A DNA stretch of 64,000 nt from Lysinibacillus pakistanensis (GCF_030123245.1 NZ_CP126101.1:184501-248500), one strand, 5' to 3'; counted from the first letter of the stretch, positions 34,960-43,620 are shown. Program-made: numbers and translations. The notes: a model not told the origin generated them from the sequence alone.

Positions 34960-35892
34960 TTGCTTTTACAAAGAAGAAAAATCATTGCTTCACTTTTTCT
35001 TGGATTACTACTTCTATTAACGGCTTGTGGGAATACGACAACCTCAGCCACTAAAGAGAGTGAATCAGCAGATACAAAAAAGGTACAAACTATGAATGGA
35101 GAAATTGAAATTCCCATAAACCCGAAGCGTATCGTTGCTGAAGAATATATTGCTACTTTAATCGTGTTAAATATAAAGCCTGTTGGTGCACCTGGATTAA
35201 CACTTGAAAATTATTATTTAAAGGATGCCTTAAAAGGGGTTACGAGCATTGGTACCTATGGGAAGCCATCCACAGAAAAAATTATAGGCTTAAAACCAGA
35301 TTTAATCATTACAGGCAATGGAGATAATTATGAGGCGTTAAGTAAAATTGCTCCAACTGTTGTGATTCCTTATGGTGAATTAAAAGATGCACATGAAGAA
35401 CTTACATACTTTGGTCAATTACTAGGCAAGGAGCAGGAAGCAAAGGAATGGCTAGCACAGTATGATCAAAAAATTGCTGATGCTAAAGCACAGGTGGATG
35501 CGATAATACCAGCGGATGCAAGCTTTTCAATTATTGAAGATGCGGGCAAAAAACTGTATGTTTATGGTGATAACTTTGGTCGTGGTGGACAGCCAGTTTA
35601 TCAGGCACTCGGACGAAAGCCACCTGCAAAATTTGCCGATGAAATTATGGAAAAGCAGTGGGCAGAGATTTCAGAGGAGATGCTAACAGAATACGCAGGT
35701 GATTATATTATTTTGACAGCCGATACTCGAACGCTTGAGGATTTCAAGAAAGATCCAATTTGGAGTAGCTTACCAGCAGTAAAAAATGATCACCTTTATA
35801 TCTGGCCAGAGGAACGTTCATGGTATTACGATCCAACTGCTGTCCTTGCTCAGGTTGAAGAATTAACCAAATGGCTTACAAGTAAAAAGTAA
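34960..35892 (+). CDS. Iron-siderophore substrate-binding lipoprotein
   Basis: About 310 aa from a TTG at 34960, chosen because GGAGGG precedes it by about 6 nt; the longer frame would begin inside the Fur box. Signal and lipobox LLTAC near residue 22. Class III binding-protein fold: IEIPINPKRIVAEEY near 60, LKPDLIITGNGDNYEALSKIAPTVV near 112 (shown in part), FGRGGQPVYQALGR near 205, and PAVKNDHLYIW near 278. It is probably activated by the upstream fused AraC regulator. A terminator follows. No permease is nearby. Confidence 0.9.
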   Translation: MLLQRRKIIASLFLGLLLLLTACGNTTTSATKESESADTKKVQTMNGEIEIPINPKRIVAEEYIATLIVLNIKPVGAPGLTLENYYLKDALKGVTSIGTYGKPSTEKIIGLKPDLIITGNGDNYEALSKIAPTVVIPYGELKDAHEELTYFGQLLGKEQEAKEWLAQYDQKIADAKAQVDAIIPADASFSIIEDAGKKLYVYGDNFGRGGQPVYQALGRKPPAKFADEIMEKQWAEISEEMLTEYAGDYIILTADTRTLEDFKKDPIWSSLPAVKNDHLYIWPEERSWYYDPTAVLAQVEELTKWLTSKK

Positions 35893-35901
35893 GAAAGTGC
35901 T

Positions 35902-35932
35902 ACTTCCTTGTTTATAAAACAGGGAAGTATTT
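35902..35932 (+). terminator. Terminator after lipoprotein gene
   Basis: ACTTCCTTGTTT (35902-35913) pairs with AAACAGGGAAGT (35917-35928) with one G-U pair, then ATTTT. Confidence 0.65.
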
Positions 35933-35940
35933 TGCATATC

Positions 35941-36246
35941 ATGAATAGGTGGTATCTTCGTATTTTAAAAAAACAATGGTTTAACCCATCCTCTCATCAC
36001 GAATGGGAATTAGGCTTTAACGGAGAGCCTTATTTTGTCATTTGATCAGTTGCCTGTACATAGGCTTCGTACAAGTCGTTATTTCATGCTCTCTCAGGCA
36101 TTGTGGGTAATTGAAGAAACTAGCAAAAAGTAAAAAGTTAATGCATAAACAAATAAATGACTAAGATGAGATTCCTAGTCTTCAGATTTTAATGGAATGA
36201 GCAGGATAATAATGAATGGAAGCAATATTTACTTGATGACGAATAA
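35941..36246 (+). pseudogene. Decayed YqcI/YcgG-family gene
   Basis: Pieces of one protein appear in different frames. 35941-36045 reads MNRWYLRIL...WELGFNGEPYFVI then TGA. A shifted frame from about 36040 to 36133 gives DQLPVHRLRTSRYF...LWVIEE, and a third piece (about 36199-36246) gives DNNEWKQYLLDDE then stop. In order these resemble the YqcI/YcgG family (GGEPFFVV, PAHxxRxSR and a C-terminal EWxQYFL-type end). The gene is thus broken by frameshifts and shortened, with its N-terminal part missing. Recognition is by eye. It fills most of the 480-bp gap before the serine hydrolase; the remainder shows nothing clear. Confidence 0.55.
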
Positions 36247-36372
36247 AATTCATCAACATGTCCTTTAAACACAAAAATGAAAAGCAGATCCAAAAACGAG
36301 TCTGTTTTTTTCAATTTGGATGATCCAAAAGCCTGTTTCTTTAAATGCATGCTAGAAGCCTTAGTAGGCTAA

Positions 36373-37401
36373 TTAAAAATGTTTAATGACCTTTGTGATT
36401 AACTGGGCGGCTACATTATGACCTACAATTTGATTAACCGTTCCTGTAAAATAAAGATCCTTTTTCGGTAAATAAAACGCAAATGCCCCAGATTGTCCCC
36501 AATGACCGATTAATCCATCTTTAAAGGAAAAAAGAGAGATTGGCTGTTTTGCTATGCCTATTCCATAATAAAATTGTCCAGGAACAAAGAGGAAATTAAA
36601 GCTATTTAATAATTCATTAAAATCACTTTTCGGAAAAAGTTTACCGTTAAAGAATGCTCTTACAAAAATCATTGATTCCTTAGCTGTAGAGATAATACCT
36701 CCCTCTGCGGGTATAGAAGACATGTATTGAGGAATATGGAGTTGTTTAGATTTGTAATTTAATGGAAGTGGTTTTGAATCATTGCTATCCTCATAAACAT
36801 AGGTATGCTTAAGATTTAATTCATCAAAAATAAATTCCTTAAATACTTCCTGAATTGATTTTCTTGTAATCGTTTTAATAATTTCACCCAAAATCTGATA
36901 ATTCGTATCAGAATAATGTGCCTTTCCTTTTTGTCCAGGCTTAAATTTTGGTTTCATTTGTTTCACAGAATGAATTGTTTTATCAAAAGGCCAAGATTGA
37001 TCCTTGCCATTTACTAATTCTAAAAAAATCTCAGAAGTAAAATAGTCTGGAATTCCTGAAGTATTAGACATCAAATGTTTGATTGTAATATCATTTGAAT
37101 AGTCAATCTCTTTTAACACATGAATTCGGCTTACTACATCTTTAGAAAGATATTTTGAGATTTTATCATCTAAATTTAACTTATTTTCTGCCCTTAGCTT
37201 CAAGATGCTTGCTGTAATATATAATTTCGTGACACTTGCAAGAAAATATGGGTGATCATCCTCCATATTGCCTGCACTAGACACTTGAGAAAATGAGTTA
37301 TCCCCTTTTTCTACACATAACACGACACTCACAATATTCTTTTTTTTAACTGCCTGAGCGACTAGCTCATCCAAGGTCGATTGATTGATAGCATTGTTCA
37401 T
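36373..37401 (-). CDS. Serine hydrolase of the beta-lactamase/penicillin-binding-protein-like family
   Basis: A 342-aa protein without an obvious signal peptide. The Ser-x-x-Lys motif is SVTK (Ser56, Lys59), the second motif is YSD (Tyr163) in HYSDTNYQILGEI, and a GHWGQSGAF near 312 is in the place of the third motif. Family members (class C beta-lactamase fold) include esterases, D-aminopeptidases and PBP-like hydrolases; cytosolic location argues against antibiotic resistance. AAAGGAG gives the ribosome site. It has no Fur box and is probably a passenger in the iron island. Confidence 0.85.
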   Translation of the reverse strand: MNNAINQSTLDELVAQAVKKKNIVSVVLCVEKGDNSFSQVSSAGNMEDDHPYFLASVTKLYITASILKLRAENKLNLDDKISKYLSKDVVSRIHVLKEIDYSNDITIKHLMSNTSGIPDYFTSEIFLELVNGKDQSWPFDKTIHSVKQMKPKFKPGQKGKAHYSDTNYQILGEIIKTITRKSIQEVFKEFIFDELNLKHTYVYEDSNDSKPLPLNYKSKQLHIPQYMSSIPAEGGIISTAKESMIFVRAFFNGKLFPKSDFNELLNSFNFLFVPGQFYYGIGIAKQPISLFSFKDGLIGHWGQSGAFAFYLPKKDLYFTGTVNQIVGHNVAAQLITKVIKHF

Positions 37402-37500
37402 TGTAAAAGGCTCCTTTCTGAAAATTTCTTTTACACACTTTCTACATATACGCTTTACTCCATGAAATGTTTCATTGAATAATTACAATGACATTTATTC

Positions 37501-37587
37501 GCGGATGTCACGGATTTTAAAAGAAATGAATTGTGCGGGCATAATTCAAAATCCGGACGCCATTACGCCAAGGCGAAATTGATTGAC
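37501..37587. repeat. Short dispersed repeat with internal fold-back (GCGGATGTCACG family)
   Basis: CGGATTTT pairs with AAAATCCG and inner GAATTGTGC with GCATAATTC, giving a long imperfect hairpin, followed by CGCCAAGGCGAAATTGATTG. A shortened relative lies at 31813-31850. It sits in the gap between the convergent ends of regulation around the hydrolase start and the MFS stop. Confidence 0.55.
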
Positions 37588-37612
37588 AACAACAAAATAA
37601 AGATGATAAAAG

Positions 37613-37660
37613 AAAAAAGCTGCTTACTAGTTTTTTAATTACTAGAAAGGCAGCTTTTTT
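37613..37660. terminator. Bidirectional-type terminator after MFS gene
   Basis: AAAAAAGCTGC...ACTAG pairs with CTAG...GCAGCTTTTTT with a small bulge; runs of A and T on both sides. It serves the minus-strand MFS gene ending at 37681. Confidence 0.75.
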
Positions 37661-37680
37661 GAATGAAAACGATGAAATAA

Positions 37681-38910
37681 TTATACAAGAGATGCTTTGT
37701 TATCACTTGCCTCTTTCTTTGCAGTATGGTCAATGACTAAGCCCCTATGTGAGGAATATACAAATATAATTAGTAGAAGACTAATTGTAATGCAAATCCA
37801 ATAAGGTGTATTTGGATGTATACGATATAATTCTGTCCCAACAATTGGTGCAACTAATGAACCAACTCCAGTAGCAACGGCTGTTAAACCGCCAGCAGCA
37901 CCCTGATTTTCCTTTCCAGCTGCCAAGGAGATGCCAGCTGTATAACCTGACATAAGAAAACCACCACCAATGCCAAACAGCATAAAGGCAATAACAAATC
38001 CACCTAAATGATTCCACTCGATTAATAGGACAAACCCAAGTAGAAGTATAGGCAAACCGATACGTACCAGCCTACGTGGTGAATATTGTCGTTTTTGAAT
38101 AATAGTCATTTGCACAAGCGCCATCATTAAACCAACGGCAAACATACCAATACCTACCCAGATTGCTGTTTCCTTAGAAGCTAATGAAAATCGATCCTGT
38201 ATAAAAAATCCAGAAGTTACTTGAAGCATAACAATCATTGACATAACACTCGTAGCAATAAGTAGATAGGAACGAAGACCACTAGTTGTTAATGTAATCT
38301 TATTGCGTTTATTGGCTACTACGGTCGGCTCTGCTTTAGGAATGTGTATAGCTATCAAAATAACAGCGATTAATGCAAGAATAGCTGTGATAATGACTGG
38401 GAAAATTAGATTAATTGTTGATAGAAGTGCTCCTAGGGCAGGACCAATAATAAAGCCAATGCCTGTAGCTGCACCTATCATCGCCATACCTGCTGATCTT
38501 TCTTGCACAGAAGTGATATCTGCCATCAATGCTTGTGAGGATGATGAAATTGCTGGGAAAAAGAAGCCAAACATAATCCTCGAGCTAAGTAATAGGATGA
38601 ACACGACATTGATTGGTAATAAATCCTTCATCCCCATCCATCCTAAAAAGGCGAAAAAGGCTAAACTAAATGAGAAACCAACAAATCCAATCACCATGAC
38701 CTTTTTCCGACCTATTCGATCACTTTGTACTCCCCAGAAAGGAGCCGCTAGTAATAATACTAAGGCAGCGATAGAAATAACAATTCCAGCGTGTCTTTCC
38801 TGAAGTCCTATCTCTCGAATTAAAGGTGCAAGAATTGGGATAATAACCCCGAATCCGATATAACAAATAATCATTGATAAAAAAATTACTTTTTTTGGTT
38901 GCAAGTCCAT
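37681..38910 (-). CDS. MFS drug/metabolite efflux transporter, candidate siderophore exporter
   Basis: A 409-aa protein with about 12 transmembrane helices. The motif A loop GVQSDRIGRKKVMVIG (near 65) and motif C-like GIGFIIGPALGALL (near 150) mark the TetA/Bmr-type drug:H+ antiporter group. The start at 38910 (MDLQPKKVIF) is chosen because AAAGGAGG precedes it; the longer frame runs into the Fur box. Iron-dependent control and location suggest siderophore export, but the substrate cannot be read from sequence. Confidence 0.85.
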   Translation of the reverse strand: MDLQPKKVIFLSMIICYIGFGVIIPILAPLIREIGLQERHAGIVISIAALVLLLAAPFWGVQSDRIGRKKVMVIGFVGFSFSLAFFAFLGWMGMKDLLPINVVFILLLSSRIMFGFFFPAISSSSQALMADITSVQERSAGMAMIGAATGIGFIIGPALGALLSTINLIFPVIITAILALIAVILIAIHIPKAEPTVVANKRNKITLTTSGLRSYLLIATSVMSMIVMLQVTSGFFIQDRFSLASKETAIWVGIGMFAVGLMMALVQMTIIQKRQYSPRRLVRIGLPILLLGFVLLIEWNHLGGFVIAFMLFGIGGGFLMSGYTAGISLAAGKENQGAAGGLTAVATGVGSLVAPIVGTELYRIHPNTPYWICITISLLLIIFVYSSHRGLVIDHTAKKEASDNKASLV

Positions 38911-38921
38911 TCCTCCTTTAT

Positions 38922-38936
38922 TGATGATAATTATCA
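38922..38936 (-). promoter_or_regulatory. Fur box upstream of MFS exporter gene
   Basis: TGATGATAATTATCA matches the Fur 7-1-7 consensus with one mismatch and contains the palindrome TGATAATTATCA. It overlaps the region directly before the ribosome site. Confidence 0.8.
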
Positions 38937-39086
38937 ATTAAGGTAGTGGAGGTTGCCACTCTGTAAAGGATTTTCTTTAACGGTAAATGGATTTTTTAAC
39001 AACAGTTTTAACGAAAAAATCCGTCTACTAGTATAAATAATCCCGGAAATGGTAGAAAGAAAAAATTTTTTATATAAACTTAATAA

Positions 39087-39101
39087 TGATATTGATTATC
39101 A
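39087..39101 (+). promoter_or_regulatory. Fur box upstream of lipoprotein gene 39130-40077
   Basis: TGATATTGATTATCA matches the Fur 7-1-7 consensus with one mismatch, about 30 bp before the ATG. Confidence 0.82.
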
Positions 39102-39129
39102 TTTTCGATAATTGAGGAGGAATAAATAG

Positions 39130-40077
39130 ATGTGTAGATTGAAAAATTATAAATATATTTTTGCTTTTCTCTGTTTACTACTGATGGTGACAGGATGTGC
39201 TAAGAAAACAACAGAAGTAGATAGGAAAGGGGCTTCTAATTCTACAGTAGAACAGACTCAGTATCTAAAAGTAATTCACCATTTAGAAGGCAGCACAACT
39301 ATCGATAAAAAGCCCGAAAGAATTGCGACACCCTACATATCCTTTGTAGATTATTTAGCTGTTTTAAATGTATTTCCAATTGCTGGTCAAGGGATTGGTA
39401 CTATTCAGAGAAATTTCCCTTACTTAAATGAGTTAATAAAAGATCATACGATTATAGATCTCGGTCAGGAAGTAGATATTGAAAAGGTACTTGCTGTTAA
39501 ACCAGATTTGATTATTGCGGCAGATGATATGAGCGACAAATACGAACAATTATCTAAAATAGCTCCAACAGTGATTTTGCCACAAGCCGGCGATTGGAGA
39601 GAAACATTAATGCAAATGGGTGAAATTGTTGGAGCTGAAGAAAAAGTAAGAAAAGTACTAGTAGATTTTGATGAAAAATCGGCTAGGTACAAACAAGAAC
39701 TTAGTAAGCATAGTAATGAAACTGTATTGTTTACAATGTACCAGGGGAAAGAAAATTTTGTCACATGGGATATAGAAAGATTTGAACCCTTTTATAATGG
39801 ACTAGGATTAAAGCCAGTTCCAGAGGCTGAAAAAGGGGGAACCATAAGTCTAGAAGGTCTAGGTAAATTAAATCCCGATCATATTTTCGTTGTGAATAAT
39901 TGGCAAACACCAATTGCAGGTGGTGTTGAAAAAGATTTGGAACATAACGCCGTTTGGTCAAGTTTAAACGCAGTTAAAAATAAGCAAGTTTATTACTTAG
40001 ATGATCCATCTTTACCTGGTCCATTAGCTCTTGCCAAAATAAAAGGAATTGAAGATATTTATAATGCATTAAAATAG
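39130..40077 (+). CDS. Iron-siderophore substrate-binding lipoprotein
   Basis: A 315-aa lipoprotein with lipobox MVTGC (Cys22). Class III binding-protein features: TIDKKPERIATPYISF near 60, VKPDLIIAADDMSDKYEQL near 120, APTVILPQAGDW, and NAVKNKQVYYLDDP near 282. GGAGGA site before the ATG and a Fur box upstream. It is convergent with a PchR-like regulator, with a shared perfect terminator between them. As with the other three lipoproteins, no permease gene follows. Confidence 0.9.
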   Translation: MCRLKNYKYIFAFLCLLLMVTGCAKKTTEVDRKGASNSTVEQTQYLKVIHHLEGSTTIDKKPERIATPYISFVDYLAVLNVFPIAGQGIGTIQRNFPYLNELIKDHTIIDLGQEVDIEKVLAVKPDLIIAADDMSDKYEQLSKIAPTVILPQAGDWRETLMQMGEIVGAEEKVRKVLVDFDEKSARYKQELSKHSNETVLFTMYQGKENFVTWDIERFEPFYNGLGLKPVPEAEKGGTISLEGLGKLNPDHIFVVNNWQTPIAGGVEKDLEHNAVWSSLNAVKNKQVYYLDDPSLPGPLALAKIKGIEDIYNALK

Positions 40078-40085
40078 TACAATGT

Positions 40086-40125
40086 AAAAATCCTCTCAAT
40101 TATAGGAAATATTGAGAGGATTTTT
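40086..40125. terminator. Bidirectional terminator
   Basis: AAAAATCCTCTCAAT (40086-40100) and ATTGAGAGGATTTTT (40111-40125) form a perfect 15-bp stem between convergent genes. Confidence 0.88.
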
Positions 40126-40133
40126 AAGGATGA

Positions 40134-41087
40134 CTATTTTTCATTTTTTAATATTTCACTAGGGTTATAACCAAATGTTTTACGAAATAATGTAGCGAAA
40201 TGACTTAAATTTTGATAGCCAACCATTAGCGCTGTTTCACTGACATTAGCTTTTCCTTGCTCTAAAATATTTCGTGCTTCAAGCATCCGCAAACTTCTAA
40301 CATAGCCGAAGACTGTTGTACCAAATAGTTCTTTAAACCCGTATTTTAATTTGTAGTCATTTAAGCCAATCTTTTTCGAAAGTGCTAAAATGCTAGGTGG
40401 ATTTCTCCAGCAATTATTTAAAATCTCTTTTGCATGATAGAGAGCATGAATATCAATTTCATTAAGCTTCGTGGCGGCTTTCTTCTTTTTCTCTTCAAGC
40501 TCTATGCCATTTAAATGAAGGGTTAACAATTCAAGTGCTTTCCCCTCTATATAAAGCTGTTTCAGCATGCCTGTATAAGGACAATTCTTTATTTGCTCGA
40601 TTAGTCGATGAATGTAAGAGGGATTGGATATTTGCTGACAAAAAAACGATTGCTCAAAAAGGTGTTTATTTTCTGCGATTAATTGTTTGAAGTGTCTTAA
40701 ATCTATACGTAATTCCATCATGACTACTTTTTCCTTTGGCGTCAGCTCTGAATATATTTTGGTGTTTTGAACAAATAGAAAATTGGAGGTGTTGGCTGCT
40801 AAGCTAAATTCTTTTCCATTTGTTGCCCAAAATCCATCCCCAGATAGTGGATAGAACAATTCAAGATGAGGATAACGAACGTTACAGCTTAAAGATAGGG
40901 GCTCATTCGTTTGAGCTTGAAACCAATTCATTTCCATACCTACTCTTAAAAGCTGTCTTTCAATATTACCTGAGCCATTATGGATAGGTAAACTATAGGT
41001 TTTTTGATTGGATGGCATGATCAACTGTCTGCATTCAATTTCGCTATAGAGTGAGTCTAGATCATTTGTATCGATGTTTAAATTCAA
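40134..41087 (-). CDS. AraC-family regulator, PchR-like
   Basis: A 317-aa regulator with an N-terminal sensor (about 1-210) and a C-terminal double HTH (about 218-315; LSKKIGLNDYKLKYGFKEL, VSETALMVGYQNLSHFATLF). It is paralogous to 31934-32932, sharing IGLND, FGTTVFGY and VGYxNLSxFA. The TTG start at 41087 follows AAGGAG by 10 nt. A weaker Fur-like site lies upstream. It likely controls one of the adjacent siderophore genes, perhaps the convergent lipoprotein. Confidence 0.87.
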   Translation of the reverse strand: MNLNIDTNDLDSLYSEIECRQLIMPSNQKTYSLPIHNGSGNIERQLLRVGMEMNWFQAQTNEPLSLSCNVRYPHLELFYPLSGDGFWATNGKEFSLAANTSNFLFVQNTKIYSELTPKEKVVMMELRIDLRHFKQLIAENKHLFEQSFFCQQISNPSYIHRLIEQIKNCPYTGMLKQLYIEGKALELLTLHLNGIELEEKKKKAATKLNEIDIHALYHAKEILNNCWRNPPSILALSKKIGLNDYKLKYGFKELFGTTVFGYVRSLRMLEARNILEQGKANVSETALMVGYQNLSHFATLFRKTFGYNPSEILKNEK

Positions 41088-41148
41088 TTCTTAAACGCTC
41101 CTTAAGTAATAAGATATGTAAAAAATTTCTTATTATATCCACTATAAA

Positions 41149-41163
41149 TGAGAATTGTTTTCA
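41149..41163 (-). promoter_or_regulatory. Fur-box-like site upstream of PchR-like regulator
   Basis: TGAGAATTGTTTTCA matches the 7-1-7 consensus with three mismatches. It is the weakest of the ten sites in this island. Confidence 0.6.
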
Positions 41164-41227
41164 GTGCAAATAAGGATGGTATAACTTATAGAAACAAAAA
41201 GAAAAAGGGGAATGAGTACCCCTTTTA

Positions 41228-42625
41228 TCATACCCAGCCAAATGCTCGAGCAATCGTTGCTGTTAGCCATGTTACCCCGATAGCGATAGCCGTTGGAATT
41301 AAAAATGACATAAATGTCCATTTTGGACTCTTAGTTTCTTTATAAATATTCACCAAAGTGGTTCCACATGGGAAGTGTAGGAGAGAGAAAAGCATCATAT
41401 TTAAAGCTGTCAGCCACGTCCAGCCTTGGTCGATAAACACTTGCTTAAGCTTCGATAAATCCTCAATTTCAAGCATAGCCCCCTGAGATAAATAAGCCAT
41501 GATGAGGATAGGAATAACAATTTCATTAGCAGGAAGCCCCAGAATAAAGGCAGCCATAATAAAGCCATCCATGCCTAAAGCCTGACCAAATGGATCTAAA
41601 AAATTCACAAAGTGCATTAAAATACTTGTATCGCCAATGTATATATTAGCGCAGATCCAAGTCAAAATAGATGCAGGTGCTGCAACGATTACCGCTCTTT
41701 TTAAAACATTCCATGCTTTATCGATACTTGCTCGCAAAATTGTATTCCAAAACTTTGGTCTTCGGAATGGTGGTAGCTCTAGCGTGTAATGAGTAGGAAC
41801 ACCCTTTAAAGCTGTTTTAGATAGTCCCCAGGATACCGTTAATGTTACGACTACACCAAGCAAAACAAATCCTATTAAAATGGTTGCTGTCATAAATGTA
41901 CCAGCTGCTCCTGTAAACCCAGTTACCATAAAGAGCGAGGCTAATAAAATAAGGGTTGGCCATCTCCCGTTACAAGGAACAAAATTATTGGTTAAAATCG
42001 CTAACATTCGTTCACGAGGGGATTCTATAATTCTAGTAGATAGAATAGCTGCCGCATTACAGCCAAAGCCCATAGCCATTGTTAAAGATTGCTTTCCATG
42101 ACCACCTGCTCGTTTAAATAAACGGTCCATGTTAAATGCAACGCGAGGTAAATAGCCGTAGTTTTCTAGTAATGCAAAGATTGGGAAGAAGATAGCCATT
42201 GGTGGCAGCATCACACTAATCACCCAGCCAGTCCCTCTAAATAGCCCAAGCACTAAAATACCATGGAGCCACCCAGGCGCATGTATTGCTTCAAAAAGGT
42301 ATGTGAGCTTACTCTCCAGAAAGCCAAATAAGCTTGCTAGCATATCGGATGGAATATTTGCTCCAGCAATCGTAATATAAAAAATAGTGCCAAGCATGAG
42401 CAGCATAATTGGGAATCCCCAAATGCGAGATGTGAAAATTTCATCTAATTTATCAGATCTGTACAGAGCCGTATGCTGTTGGGACACTACCTTTTTACAT
42501 AACGATTTACTTTTTGCATAAATATCGCTAACGATTTCATCTCGAATGTCCTCGTTCGAAACTTCTCTTACTTCAGCTAAAATTGCCTTTAAGGAGCTAT
42601 GATTTAACACTGATCGGGACTCCAT
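41228..42625 (-). CDS. feoB: FeoB membrane-channel half (ferrous iron transport, Gate domains)
   Basis: A 465-aa protein equal to the C-terminal membrane part of FeoB. An N-terminal cytosolic stretch (1-70) precedes about eight to ten membrane helices. FeoB Gate markers are NFVPCNGRWPTLI near 215 and FPCGTTLVNIYKETKSP near 422, both with the conserved Pro-Cys. It lacks the GTPase domain, which is encoded by the preceding gene; the two frames overlap by 29 bp. The ATG has its own AGGTGAG ribosome site, which suggests a real split gene rather than a recent frameshift. Together the halves import Fe2+. Confidence 0.88.
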   Translation of the reverse strand: MESRSVLNHSSLKAILAEVREVSNEDIRDEIVSDIYAKSKSLCKKVVSQQHTALYRSDKLDEIFTSRIWGFPIMLLMLGTIFYITIAGANIPSDMLASLFGFLESKLTYLFEAIHAPGWLHGILVLGLFRGTGWVISVMLPPMAIFFPIFALLENYGYLPRVAFNMDRLFKRAGGHGKQSLTMAMGFGCNAAAILSTRIIESPRERMLAILTNNFVPCNGRWPTLILLASLFMVTGFTGAAGTFMTATILIGFVLLGVVVTLTVSWGLSKTALKGVPTHYTLELPPFRRPKFWNTILRASIDKAWNVLKRAVIVAAPASILTWICANIYIGDTSILMHFVNFLDPFGQALGMDGFIMAAFILGLPANEIVIPILIMAYLSQGAMLEIEDLSKLKQVFIDQGWTWLTALNMMLFSLLHFPCGTTLVNIYKETKSPKWTFMSFLIPTAIAIGVTWLTATIARAFGWV

Positions 42626-43322
42626 TTGTGCTCACCTCTCGCTGTCTATTATTGTTATGATTGTGTAGCTTTACAATTAAATCCTCATCTCCGTCAAGTA
42701 AGCGAAGGGCAACCCATCTTGAGGGATATTTATCATCAAAATAGCCATTAAGTTTAGATTCTATTTTGAATATTGCTTCCTCAATCTCTCTTGAATAGGT
42801 CATACGATAAGGAGTTGTAATGATCTGCCCATTGACGAGCTGATTCAATGTATCCAACAATTGATCAATTCCTTTTTTATTTCTTGCTGATATTTTGACA
42901 ACAGGGACTCCTAGCTCGCGTGCCAATTTCTTTTCATCAATCTGAATACTCTTCTTCTCTGCTTCATCTATTAAATTGATACATATAATGACATTGTTGG
43001 TCATTTCTAATACCTGTAGTGCAAGGTTTAAATTTCTTTCTAAAGAAGTTGCATCAAGCACGACAATCGTTGCATCAGGCTGATCAAAAATAATATAATC
43101 TCTTGCCACTTCTTCATCTGTCGAATTGGAGAATAGAGAGTAGGTTCCTGGTAAATCCACAAGTACATATTGTTCACCCTTGTGTTCAAAGAAGCCTTCA
43201 GCATGAACAACCGTTTTTCCTGGCCAGTTTCCCGTATGCTGTTTCAATCCTGTTAATGTATTAAACAATGTACTTTTGCCTGTATTCGGATTACCTGCTA
43301 AAGCTATTTTATTTACTCTCAT
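42597..43322 (-). CDS. feoB: FeoB GTPase half (small G domain)
   Basis: A 241-aa protein equal to the FeoB cytosolic domain: G1 GNPNTGKS (11-18), G2 around a conserved Thr in GKTVVHAEG, G3 DLPGTYSL near 56, G4 NLID near 116 (where NMxD is more usual) and G5 SARNKKG near 145, then a helical guanine-dissociation-inhibitor-like region ending at a stop instead of continuing into the membrane. It overlaps feoA by 14 bp and the channel half by 29 bp. It must act in trans with the channel half. Confidence 0.88.
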   Translation of the reverse strand: MRVNKIALAGNPNTGKSTLFNTLTGLKQHTGNWPGKTVVHAEGFFEHKGEQYVLVDLPGTYSLFSNSTDEEVARDYIIFDQPDATIVVLDATSLERNLNLALQVLEMTNNVIICINLIDEAEKKSIQIDEKKLARELGVPVVKISARNKKGIDQLLDTLNQLVNGQIITTPYRMTYSREIEEAIFKIESKLNGYFDDKYPSRWVALRLLDGDEDLIVKLHNHNNNRQREVSTNGVPISVKS

Positions 43323-43572
43323 TTTGTTCCTCCCTTACAATTTCGCCCAAAATCTTAGAGCTTTCATCATTACGTAAAGCAATAGTCGTATTACTAACAC
43401 GGTATGCGACTGGATCTCCTAAAGGACTTTTGCGAAGAACCGAGATTTCGGCTCCTTTCACAAAGCCTAAATCTAATAATCTTCTTCTTAAAGGACCCTC
43501 AATATTTATTTCTTTTATTAAAAAGCAATCGCCAAATGAGCATTTTGAAAGTGATGTTAAGTTTTTAGTCAT
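43309..43572 (-). CDS. feoA: FeoA, ferrous iron transport accessory protein
   Basis: An 87-aa SH3-like cytosolic protein. FeoA hallmarks are LRRRLLDLGFVKGAEI (near 29-44), SPLGDPVAYRV (49-59) and TTIALRND (62-69). It is the first gene of the feo operon, overlapping the FeoB GTPase gene, and probably modulates the transporter. The promoter region carries an MntR-like palindrome. Confidence 0.9.
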   Translation of the reverse strand: MTKNLTSLSKCSFGDCFLIKEINIEGPLRRRLLDLGFVKGAEISVLRKSPLGDPVAYRVSNTTIALRNDESSKILGEIVREEQNESK

Positions 43573-43620
43573 GGGCAGTTTTTGTTCCCTTCTATAATAA
43601 TATTTCCTAAATTATATATT

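Noticed and set aside
36270..36315. Possible terminator near AGCAGATCC...GTCTGTTTTTTT
   Set aside because: The stem is short and mismatched, and no intact gene ends there; not convincing enough to list.
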